Shown here: one piece after another, positions 48,301 to 59,100 of the stretch | Layout of the letters: every line of letters starts with the position of its first letter | Position numbering within the stretch: the first letter of the stretch is position 1 | Assembly: GCA_013398955.1 (NCBI GenBank) | Contig: VWPU01011693.1 | Location: 1-64,000, forward strand | DNA from: Callaeas wilsoni | Taxonomy: Eukaryota > Chordata > Aves > Passeriformes > Callaeidae | DNA length: 64,000 nucleotides | Direction of reading: 5' to 3' | The notes under the pieces: model-generated | What the model was told of the DNA's origin: nothing | What the model saw: only the letters and a program-made list of their open reading frames with translations | The model's database searches: none | Program-made: the position numbers and the translations under genes

Positions 48301-49111
48301 CTGGGAGCCCTGACTCTCAGGCTCTGGGGGTTCATGCTGAGGTGATTTTAAGAAGCTCCTGGTACAAGTTGCTCACCCATTACCACAGGTTATTGCCCTG
48401 TCACTGACTGGTCAGAAGCAGTGATGTGCCCACACCATAGGCACCAGACTGATATATTGACATAACTGAGGTGTCTGTGGCTAATTCAGTTTACTAGGAG
48501 GTGGACTGTGGTGGCCAAGGCATCTTCTTCTTGATCGCTATCAGATTTAGTTGAATAGGTGACCAGCTGAGGTCAGAAACCTCCTGAGACACCACAGTCT
48601 AACCAGACAAGCACTAAAAGTGGCCAGCAGATCACCAGGAGAGCCTTGATACCAATTTAGCCAATTTTCTTGTCTTCAGACCTCCTTTTCTCTGCTTTTC
48701 ACTAACTCCTTTGTTGCCCCCTAGCTTGCAGAAGGCATTGGAGAAGGTTTTCAGAAGCCCTGTAAGCTTGTTTTTCTGGTGTCTCCTTTCCTCTAGGGAG
48801 CTGAATGCCAGACCAAGTAGTACAGGTGGGAAGTGATTCCATGACGTGGTTCAGAGAAGAGCACTGGTAGTTCTATAGAGTGGCTGTCAGGGTGTAACAA
48901 GGGGTGGGTGGGGAGAAATCCCAGGGGGGCAGCAGCAGGGTAGCCGAGGGAGGGACAGCCCCAGGCTCAGGCAGCCCCAGCCCTGGCCCCAGGCATCCAG
49001 CACCTCCATGGGGATGGAAATTGGGCCTGTGGCCAGGCAGGGCAGGGATGTGGGGAGCTGGAGACTGGTCCTGCTGTGGCATTTTTGGGGCAGAGATTTA
49101 CAGTTCAGGGT

Positions 49112-49200
49112 TCTGGACCCTGGTCAAGGTGGGGGTAGAGCCCTGGAGGAGTTGAAATGGGGTCCTGGCCTCTGGTCAAGGTGGGGGAGCCCCAGGGTAG
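49112..49200 (+). repeat. two-copy GC-rich repeat, 52-bp period
   Basis: CTGGTCAAGGTGGGGG occurs exactly at 49120-49135 and 49172-49187, each preceded by a TCCTGG or TTCTGG-like string and followed by an AGCCC string. It lies in a GC-rich patch (48900-49250) and may be the remains of a minisatellite. Confidence 0.75.
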
Positions 49201-52200
49201 CTGGAGTAGGGACAAGCAGGCCTGGTGGTGCCCTTGGGTTCCTGACAATGTCATTGGAAAAGTCCGACGCTTTTGATCACCCCTGCTCATATTAAGGAAC
49301 TGGAGAAAAACCTACTCCAGCAAATGAGTTGCAAAACTAAGCTTAATTCCCTGTAATCAAATTCCTCATTGTTACCATGGTCATGTTCTCTGAATATCCA
49401 CAGAGCAAATGACCACTGCAGAGCATAAGAAGATGCCAGCCTTACACCTGGTGCCAGCTTTGGACTGCTTCTGGAAATTTGCTCTGACTACAGCGATCTC
49501 TGCATGTGCTAGGAGGAGCAGCTAATAAATGGCAAATAGTCCCATGAGAATCACAACTAATGGCTGCTGCTCAGTGAGATAATCACCCATTTAATAAAGG
49601 GTGAGCTTCTACCTCTGTGCTTCCATGGGGAGCATTAATGCATTCTTTTCCCCTCCTCAGCCACTTATTTCCACAAAACTGGTAGGAACTCAATGTTTTT
49701 GAAACCACTCTTCCTTTATTAATCTTAGCTGAAATTGCCCAATGGATTCAGAAGTTATTAGGAATAGCTAGATGATTGTACAAATGTTGACAGAGACAGA
49801 CACAAAGCATTATCGTATTAAGAAAGCACTCAAGTTTATAACAACAAAGATTTTTAAATCACGTTAAAATCCAGTAAATGGGTACTATTATGAGGATTAT
49901 GTTTCATTTCTTCACAAGTGTGCCTCACTAACAGCTAAAGGAGCTCAGAAAGAAGTGGCCATTGCTTAGACTTCATGCCTTGATGCTCTTCTCTGGGAAG
50001 GAGTGATGGAAGGGTCAGGACTCAGCTGGAGGACTTACATAAATATTCTTTAGAAACTAAGGATTTTGATTTCCACATCCAATTCTAGATCTTTCAAAGC
50101 TGCAGTTATCATCTTTCTCTTCTCCAGCATTTTATAAATTAAATCCACTCTCACTCTGTCCGCTTCCCATGTTAGTCTTTCCCTTCTTTTACTTTGAGAC
50201 TTGAACGTGCAGAAGTTGCTACTCTTATTCATGTTGAGCTTCTCAATAGCAAAAAAGCCTTATTGTTTGATGAAAGTATTTGTTTCTCGGGGAAGTTAAA
50301 GGTTTAGATATAAACATTTGTGAGTAATTTCTCCTTAGGACTATTTAAAATGTAATGAGATCTACATTTTATATTGATTTGAGTTTTGGTTTACTTATTA
50401 ATGCATTTTTGAGAAGGAACAGATGCTGCTTGAATGTTTCCTATGAGGCAGATTAAACACACTCTAGAGAGCCCACCTGGGCCAAAGGTCAGTCTTCCTC
50501 AGCAAATCAGCCAAACAAACTGCTCCATGAGTCCTCAATGTTGGTAATGAAGGCTTATAAAATGAACTGTAAAGTAATTCTATTTATTTTTATTTAAATT
50601 TTACAAACTACTGAAATACAAGTTTTGAGAAATTTTGCTTTGGTGGCCTCCAGAGGATAGAAGCTGGTTTTCTACATGCAGTACTGTATAATTTGGAAAA
50701 TTCCAAGTCTTCCAATAAATTGGTCTGGTAGCTTTCACTGCAGAATTACAATTTGAGTGGTTTTCACTACCAGCCACACCTACAGTTCTGCCCTTCTAAG
50801 AAGTACATTTCTCGCAAGACTTAAGATTCTTTCCAATTAAAATCTGAAATGGCTTTGTCATATCTGTGGGTCACTGTACTCTTATTGTAAAACACCTTAT
50901 TTAACTAATCTCATTGCCATTGGCTTTAAATTTATTGTGTTCATGCCCAGGGCAAGAACTCTCTTTCTTTCTTGGGAGGCTTGGTTACCTCAGGGAGTTG
51001 TGCCAATTATGTCAGTAAAAAATCCTCCCTTCATAATGCTCCATGCTGGTCCTAAGCAGAGCAGTGAAAACAGATTGGTGAAGGAAAAGCTGTGATCTGT
51101 CGCTGTGTGTGGCTAGGAGGAATTACTGAAAAGCTCCTTGTGTTCCCTCCTCACTCTCTGTGTTGGTCTGGGTGTTACGGTATACTCTGTGTATTTCAAA
51201 AGGAGAAGAGAAATCAATGTCTCACGAGTGTTCCAAAGGACAAAGCCACCCTAAAAGCAGTGGATACTTTATTTGTTTGTGATGATCTCTCCTTACAGAT
51301 TATTCTATAAAGTGTATTTTAAACTAAAAATTCTACTTTGTTTATTTTCAAAAAGGGAAAGTTTATTTTCAGAAAGGCAGTTTGAGGGGGTGATGAAGGG
51401 AGGAAGAAAATTAAATACTTTTATTTTTTTTCAGGAAGAGCTTTTATTGCTATTCATCCAAAGAGCGAGCAACAGTTAACTAGTCAGTGTGAGTGGTTTT
51501 ATTAAATGAACATGGGGAATAACAAGTCATAGGAAGCCTGGCCATATTTCCAGGAGAGAACAGAGTGTTTGTCTACAGTGGTCAGTGAAAATGTCAACTT
51601 CCCTCAGCAAAAAAGCAGAATTACATGAATTTAAAAATATCACAAATATTTCAGTACATAGCTACATAATGCCATGACTGAGACATTTCTTACTGGTGAT
51701 GGAAGCAGAATATTTATATTAAAAATTATTCTTGGTGGTTCTGAGTGATAAATGTCAATAACAAATGATCCCAGCTGGCAGAATTCTAAATCTGCTCTGA
51801 AAAGCATATTCAGCTTGAATAAATTGATGGAACTAATATTTTTCATAAGCCCTTGGTTTTCTACTTTTATCTATGGTTTCTCAATACAGAACTGTAATAT
51901 TTTTCCCACGCATTTGGAAAACGTGAATTTCTCCTGAGATCATGTCCCAAATTTTTCCACCACCACTTCACCCTCACTACTTATCTATCCTGATATTTTA
52001 CCTTTTTAAAGTTTTGAGTCAAGGAGTTAACTTTGTGAAATGTCTGTTCAAGCATTTATGGATTACAAAAGCTCATGTTTGGAGCTCTTTTTCTAGTAAA
52101 GATTATTAAAAATGGATGCAAGAGAGAGCAGTGAGAATAATACTGGGAGCTTAGTCAAAATTCTGTTCAGTTTCTGTTTTCCAATTAGTCTGGGAATAAA

Positions 52201-54211
52201 ATGGAATAAAATATAGAAGTGAATAAATTGTTGTTTCAGAAGTAAGGGTTTTATTGTCCAGTGTAGAAGTGGATACTCTGCCTACATAAAAGAAGAGTTG
52301 TGAATGTGAACCTGTTGTTGAACCTTCACTGGAACTTTATTTGCCACCAGTTTTCATCTCTACATTTCATTTCCTTCCTGACTCTGTGTATCTCTGTGTG
52401 ACCACAAGCAACAATATGTGAGCTGTTCGGTTTGAAGAAAAAAAAAAGGGGAGATGGATGGGATGGGCGTCCTAGATCCAGACTATCCATCAGCAAAGCA
52501 GCCCACCAGCTCCACATTTAGCCTTGGCACAGCATCCCGTGCACTTGTCACTCCTGAGCTGGTTGGTTTGGTTGAAGAGGCCAGAGCTGTGCTTCCATCC
52601 TCAAAGGTCAAGATCACTGACAGGTGCAAGTGGTCTCTCTGCAGACCCTGATGAAAGTAAGGCTACAGGCTGCCTTGCATTCTCCACAAATCCATGTAGA
52701 GGTAGGCAACTTGTTGGAAACACACCTATGCAGTTTTTAGATTTTGGATTTGGGGTTTTTCTGGGTGGGTTGGTTTTTTTGTACTGGAAAAAAACAAACA
52801 GGGCTAAGTGACAGGGTAATGGGAGGTATCTGGTTATGTTGGAGTATTCCTTCTGCTTTAAGTGGAGAGGAAAAAAAGACATGCGGAACTTCTGTTTTGA
52901 TGAACTGACTCTAGGTGGCAACAACGCCCTGTGTAGGCTTATTAGAGGCTAGTCAGGCAAAGACTAATGCTGCTTACAGAGGAAAAAAAATTATAGCATT
53001 TTCAGTACTGCTTCTAGAAAATTTTACAGCTGATCACACCAGCTGCTCATTGCTAGAAACAGTTCCAGATTCTGCCAGTTTTCATTGTAATAGAGGACTT
53101 GGTTTTCAACACGTATTTTGAATAAGATGCTGCATGTTTCATTTTGTAGCCATAATACTGCAGGTGTGCAGAGGAAAATTAGCAAATTATTCTCTTTCGG
53201 TTATCTTGCTTGGATGGGCAATCTCAGGAAGCGTGTGTATCATCCTGATTTGTAATGATGCCTGTAAAAAGTGCACAGATGGATATGTACAACTGCAGTT
53301 CTGTAGCGTTCACTAAGGATGTTCTTCAAATGCCACTTCACCACCTCGTCATGAAAACAGCCACATAGATACCTATGAAATGCTTGACACATATTCTGTG
53401 TAAAACACTGTATTATCTGCCAAGAGATTTGTAATGCCCTATGTCATTCCATCTTCACTACATATCCAGCCTCCTGGGCTTAGGAGTAGCTAACCAAACA
53501 CTTGAACAATATAAAAATTCTTACAAGTAAGATGGCCTGCAGCATTATCACATTTTTCTCAAAAGTCAGTTTAACTCCACTGACCTTGAAATATTTAAAT
53601 CTGGTTTTGACGTGTTCACAGGCAAAAGGAGAAAGCAGAGAAAAAGATCGTAGTTTTGATTACCCCTTGCAGAAAAAAACTGTCACTGTAACCACACTAT
53701 ATACTAATAATGACCGTAGAAAATCTTTCAACTGTGATTACAGCATGCTTGTAGCAGGCCAAAGTGTCTGATGGCACTTACAGGATATGATAAACTTCTT
53801 TATTACTCTGTCAAAGTGACAAAGCTGTAAACCCCTATGATTGAATCAGATTGTTTGTGTAATTGACCCATCCACCTGCATGTTGTCAATTAATCTCCTC
53901 TGGAGCTACCTCCAGTATTTCAGTCCTCTAAGCTGCTTTCAAAGATAGGAACTGTCCTTTAAACTGGTAAAATGCATCTCCTGAAAGCAATTCTTCCTTT
54001 CTTACCAAAGTGTGGAATTTCCCTTTACTGAATCAGATTTCCAGATTCACAGTGTTCTAAATCAATATCTTATAATACTCTATAACCCTGTAGGCTGACT
54101 TTTAAAATATATATTTATAAATGAATCAGGATTTATTTTTACTAGGAATATATAAACTATCTACGATGAGAGTGCCCTAAAAAGGAAAAAACAGAATTCA
54201 CTAACCCTTTT

Positions 54212-54239
54212 AGGTACTTTGTGTCAAGGTACTTTGTGT
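54212..54239 (+). repeat. short tandem duplication
   Basis: AGGTACTTTGTGT is present twice, 15 bp apart, in AT-rich intergenic DNA. It looks like replication slippage. Confidence 0.85.
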
Positions 54240-56360
54240 AACTCTTGTTTTTATTAGTTTTTCTTCCTTTCAATTAAGCAGTTGTTTTATTACACATTTT
54301 TCAAAAAGTGGGGACATGATGGCAAAAGTAGTGGAAATGCAATTAGAAAAATTGGTTATGTCTATGACATACTGTCCCTCCTCCTGTTTCTTACTCCTTT
54401 CTCTTTTCTTTCTCTTTCAAGATGTCAGCATTTTGAATGCACCTGGCATATAGGGCCAAAATAAAATGAGTAGTGTATTGGGACTAACACGTTTTTCTGC
54501 CACCAGCTAGGCTCTTTGGAAGCTTAGGAAGTGTATTGCCAATGCCAACTATCCCTACAGCAAAAGTGGAGGAATGTGTTGCTTGCTGAGAGCCCAGTGG
54601 GTTTCCAGCTGGAGCTGAGTAGGACATATGCCACAGTCTTACCCAGTACTGATATGGGCAAAATCAATGTGACTACAGGCAGTGAGAATTCAAGTGTAGG
54701 AACTGATAGGTATTAAACCATGTGTTCTCTAACTCTTCAGTACAAAATTGTGCAGGGGTTTCTTTCCCCATTCCTTTACCCTATGGGCATCCCTCCACCT
54801 TGGTTGTCATCCATGTCAGTGAAGCTTTCCCACTGATGGTTGAAATGTTCCCTGAAACTTGCAAACCAGTGCAGTAATCAAAGCTTACCATCCACCTAAG
54901 CTAAAAGTGCCATGCATGAAGTCGTAATAAATAGCCTTGTCTCTCCAACCAGGCAGTGAAACATCAAACCCGTAAGTGACGTGTCAGATTCTAGATTATG
55001 TTTTAAGATGAGGCATCCTATAATAAATAGTTTTCAGAACTTTCTGTTATTTGTTGTAGTTTGTTGGGGTTTTTTTCTCAAATAGGCTCAGACATTAATT
55101 TGTATAGATTAAAGCATCCTATTTTCGAAACGAAGCCATTTTACGTTTACAATCCAATAGTTTGGGTGCAATATGGAATGTCATTCTCTACTAGCAGTTC
55201 CAGAGAATCCACAGGGGAAAAAATACAAGACTCAAAACAAAACAAAATGTCCACATGTCCCATAAGTGTAGATTCCTTATTTTTGACCCACTTAAAGGAA
55301 GCCATTCCATTCCCTGTTTATTCTCAACAGCTGTATCCATTTCAAAGTAAGTTTTGTTTGGCTAAAGAGTTATCACCTTTTCAGGAGTTTGCCTTCTACC
55401 AGGTTTACCCAAATTTTATTTGGTAGAGCACCACCAGCATGGAATAGAATAGCTATCGGTGGCAATGGCACAAGTTCTAGGAGATATCTGGCTGTTTGCA
55501 TGTGGTTCTATTTCAAACAGCTACTCTCTTCTTCCTTCCACGTTACAAGTCTCTACTGTGATTTACAATCCCAAATACAAACTTAGTTACTGCCGGTAAG
55601 TTGGAAAGTAAAACCTCTCTATGGTTGATCTATACTAAGCTCTCACCACAAGCTGTAGGATATTGAAGACCTAAACCAGCCTTCGACTTTTATTGATTAT
55701 ACAAATAAAAACAGATTTTATGGTTTGTGCTTATCAGGTAAATTGGAGTGAAGCAAAACTCCAAATTAATGTAGATTTTACCAGTTGACTTCTTTCAATG
55801 ATAAATAATATTTCAAAACTCTTTTTTTTTCCCCCAACGAAAGCCTATCTTTCTGAATTGCTTCTCTTGTACTCAAGTTCCCTTCAACTCCTGGAGTCAC
55901 TTTTCTCTTCAAAAAATTTTATTCTATTTTCATTTTTCACTTTGACTCTCCAATCGACTTTTACCATAAGATAATTTAAGGTTTGGATTTTGGGTTTTTT
56001 TCTACAAGACAAGCAACATTTCACGTAAGTTATATTTATTATACGAAAAATTTGGTTTAGGACAGTAATCATTAATTAATGGTAAATGATTCAGATATTG
56101 AAGTTACTATTGAAGCTTACCGATCTTAGTGATGCAGGAAGATTAATTCAACCTATTCTGCCTGCAGTGGCCTTCTCAATATATGCATCATTAATTCCTT
56201 TATGTGCAGTTAACCAATGAACAAGAAAATAATATACTCAAAGTAAAGGGGAAGTTGAAAGGAAAAGCTATAGTGTCTTTCTTTGGCTTCCTATTTTTGG
56301 GGGTTTTAAACCTAGAAGCTTTAGTGTTTTGCTTTCTTGGTTTGATTTTTTCAAACTTTA

Positions 56361-56460
56361 CAGAATCACAGAATCAACAAGGTTGGAAAAGAGCTTTGAG
56401 ATGATCGAGTCCAATCTGTGACCTAACATAATGGGAATGCTGTCAATGTCATGCCACTGA
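56361..56460 (-). mobile_element. short CR1 3' end
   Basis: ACAGAATCACAGAATCAACA followed by AGGTTGGAAAAGAGCTTTGA and GATGATCGAGTCCAATC is the reverse complement of a CR1 3' terminus. Only about 100 bp remain, so this is a heavily 5'-truncated insertion. An ATAGACACAGAATCA string at about 56460 repeats part of the end and may mark a second decayed tail. Confidence 0.8.
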
Positions 56461-56596
56461 TAGACACAGAATCACATCCCAGAGAAAGCTGAGTTACTAT
56501 TAGATTGCTGTTCACTTCCTTACCGTTGCCTGGGGCAGGGGTGGGGTATGTAATGGTTCATCAACATTTTCATGAAAAATTCATCCTGACTCTAAA

Positions 56597-56622
56597 AAAC
56601 AACAACAACAACAAAAAAGAAC
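56597..56622 (+). repeat. (AAC)n microsatellite
   Basis: Five AAC-type triplets followed by an A-run, a short imperfect simple repeat about 140 bp right of the CR1 tail at 56.4 kb. Confidence 0.85.
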
Positions 56623-57001
56623 AAAACATCATATAGATAGTGTTGATGGCAAAAGACTATTGAAATGTAATTGATATAGTTTTCTGCGGTTTCTTTAGCT
56701 GTGCCATCACATTTTGGGACATGGATGGGAAATGTGAAGGAGAACAGCCATTGCTGGTACCAAATTGCTGCACAGACTCCATCTGTGAAACAGTAATTGG
56801 GGGTTTTTTTATGTAAGGCAGGAAAAGATGGGCACATTTTGAATCTATTGAAGTGCAGTATAGTTTGGTGAATCTACTTGAACAATTCAGACTGGTCTAA
56901 CACACAACTAAGCATTGAAAAAACTGTGATTCCCACGTACTAAACAGAGAGTTTGTCTGAAGATTTGTTTGGATGACGTAGCTTATAAAAGAGTGAGAAG
57001 G

Positions 57002-57428
57002 TGTCGTGGTTTAGGAATGTATTCTCCAATTTAGTATTCCAAATAAAAACAGGCTGCCGCTCACTCCACCTTCCCCTGCCTCCAAATGAAAGCACAAAAG
57101 GCAAAGATCATGGGCTGAGGTAAGAACAATTTACTGGAAACAGCGATGAGATAAGAAAACATACGGTAACAGAAACAAAATTAATAACAAAAGTTATAAG
57201 ACAAATAAACTATTTACATGGAAAACCACAACATATAATGACCGGCTCTTCCCAACCATATTTCTCACCTAACCGGAAAAGGATGCCCTTCTCCTTGGAA
57301 GCAAAAAAGATTCCCTTTCCCCAGCCCCTGGCAGTGACATGAGGTGGTATCAAATAATATTAGGGTCTGGCCATGTCCCCCTCCAGGCTACTGAAAAAAT
57401 TAACCCTGTCCTGGCTGAAACTAGGACA
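57002..57428 (-). mobile_element. avian endogenous-retrovirus solo LTR
   Basis: Read on the minus strand the element starts TGTCCTAGTTTCAGCCAGGA followed by CAGGGTTAATTTTT and ends CTAAACCACGACA, so it has TG...CA ends and the well-known start of an avian ERV LTR family. The interior on the plus strand (CATGGGCTGAGGTAAGAACA, GACAAATAAACTATTTAC) also agrees with that family. No internal viral genes flank it, so it is a solo LTR of about 427 bp. I see no matching target duplication (flanks GAAGG and CACTG), which suggests age or decay. Confidence 0.85.
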
Positions 57429-58589
57429 CACTGTCACAGATGTAGTAGAGTTCTGTCCTGCATCATAATTCACTATCAAATTTAAGCATAATTCAGGTTT
57501 ACATATAAGTAAATCTCTGTGAGGTATAAGTAGTTTTCAGTTGGCTGAACATCTTGGGATATGAGTGTTCTTGTCACATTGTCATCTTTCCCAAGATATA
57601 TGAAGTCCCTACTCTTTTTGCCAGGCACATTTAGCATGTTGTTGTACTGAATATGAAAAATATATATCTAAAATGGGTGAATCTATATTATTATGGGGGA
57701 AAAAAACCTCTCTTAATGTCTCCAGTTGGGAGTTTTGTGTTACTAATGACTGCAATGCTTGAAGTGAAAATTTCGTTGACTGGGGATTGTAACATATTAA
57801 AAAAATATAGAAACGTTCTGCCTCTGAAGAACCTAGCTTCGGTTGGTTTTCACCTAGTAAGTTTGCATCTGTTTGAAGAAACACTAATGGGTCACATATT
57901 CAATCTACCCCTGAGCTGGGTTGAGTATGAACCACACAGCAAGTTACTAACACCAGTAATTGAGAGGTTTTCAAACTGGCGTGAGAGGGTGCTTTGCAGA
58001 ATTACTTAGATCATGGATCATACAAATACAGATCTACTCTTCTCACATGGATGTGTCTTTTGGTATCTGAGTCCCTAAAGGGAATTACTTTAATGCAAAT
58101 GAGTTTAAAAAGAACATTTTGCGGTTTCCCAGCAATGTTATCCTTGGCAAACTGTGGAAAAGGAAACACCCAAATGTGCAGCTGGAGAGGATGTTCACTC
58201 GGGCACAAATGGGTGACTGTGGTTGTGGGACATTAGTCCTTCCTGGATAAAAAAATGAATCTGCATCTCAAATGAGAACTAGTATCATCTGCTGTCATAT
58301 CTTCTCCCCCTAACCATCAGTAGTAAATGCTTCAGAAGAAGCTTCAAGAAATTCGATAATTTGCCTAAAGATGAGTTTCTGTTAATGATTCTTTCCCTGT
58401 CTCTCTGGCTTTATGACAGGCTTATGCATTGAAATATTAACGTTTTTATCCCTTTACACATGTTTTATACAATCTAGTCCTTTCTCCAAATTTAATCTCA
58501 TGTAACACTGAATGCTTTCACTTTAATAGCTAGTATTTCCTTTCATTGCTTTCAAATTTATATCTTTTTAATTCCACTGGACGAACTCT
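57429..58589. other. gene-poor spacer, no gene recognised
   Basis: Overlapping open frames on both strands at 57609-58009 (up to 118 codons) have no recognisable domain. Nothing else is seen between the solo LTR and the ancient LINE remnant. Confidence 0.45.
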
Positions 58590-59100
58590 TGTTCTTAAAT
58601 TATGAAAAAAAGGTGACTAGAAATGCAGGATTTATCTTCTTTGTGCCATTCATTATTTTCTATAAAGCTCTATCATGTCCTTTCTTCATGCCACCCAGAT
58701 ACAAAATTTTCTCTCTCAGCCTCTAATCATTTGCATTGCCTGTCTCCAGATGATCTCTGTGTCTTCTGTATCTATTTTGCAGCTGAGTTCCCAGAACTGA
58801 ACAAAGTACTCATGACATATCAAATAACCAACCTTTGGGAATTACAATATTTCCAGACTGATTTTTAATTTCCCACTAGCATTTTGTTTAACAGTAATGT
58901 CCACTGAGCTTTCCACAGTAATGCCAGGATTTCTTTTTCTGAGCAGTTGTACTCAATTAAGGCCCCAGTAGGTTGTGTGAGTAACCCAAAATATGCCATC
59001 CAGTGTTATGCTAACCCAGCATTAATCTCTTTGTCTGCTGTGGTGTTTATACTCCTTAGGTTAGGCTTCCCTTCACTGTCTCTGAGGCTCTTCAACAGTA
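58590..59100 (-). mobile_element. ancient CR1-type LINE remnant
   Basis: The plus strand contains CTATCATGTCCTTTCTTCAT, TTTGCATTGCCTGTCTCCAG and GAGTTCCCAGAACTGAACAA followed by AGTACTCA, which is the reversed CR1 segment around 'ACTGGACACAGTACTCC'. Later text (CCAGGATTTCTTTTTCTGAG, CCCAGCATTAATCTC) fits the same element loosely. It is an old, inactive copy. Confidence 0.6.

Larger units (their letters stand above)
45391..56360. other. gene-poor region, no gene recognised
   Basis: About 11 kb without a recognisable exon. 46000-46500 is pyrimidine-rich and may be more old LINE sequence. 48900-49250 is GC-rich with the 52-bp repeat. 51600-51850 is AT-rich with no repeat features and could be conserved regulatory DNA. 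The rest is unremarkable AT-rich sequence. Confidence 0.45.

Noticed and set aside
55061..55426. 121-codon plus-strand frame
   Set aside because: No domain, no splice support, composition like the surrounding AT-rich DNA.
57609..58009. Overlapping frames of 118 (+) and 91 (-) codons next to the solo LTR as viral remnants
   Set aside because: No viral motif is recognisable, and the LTR has solo-type ends without internal sequence.
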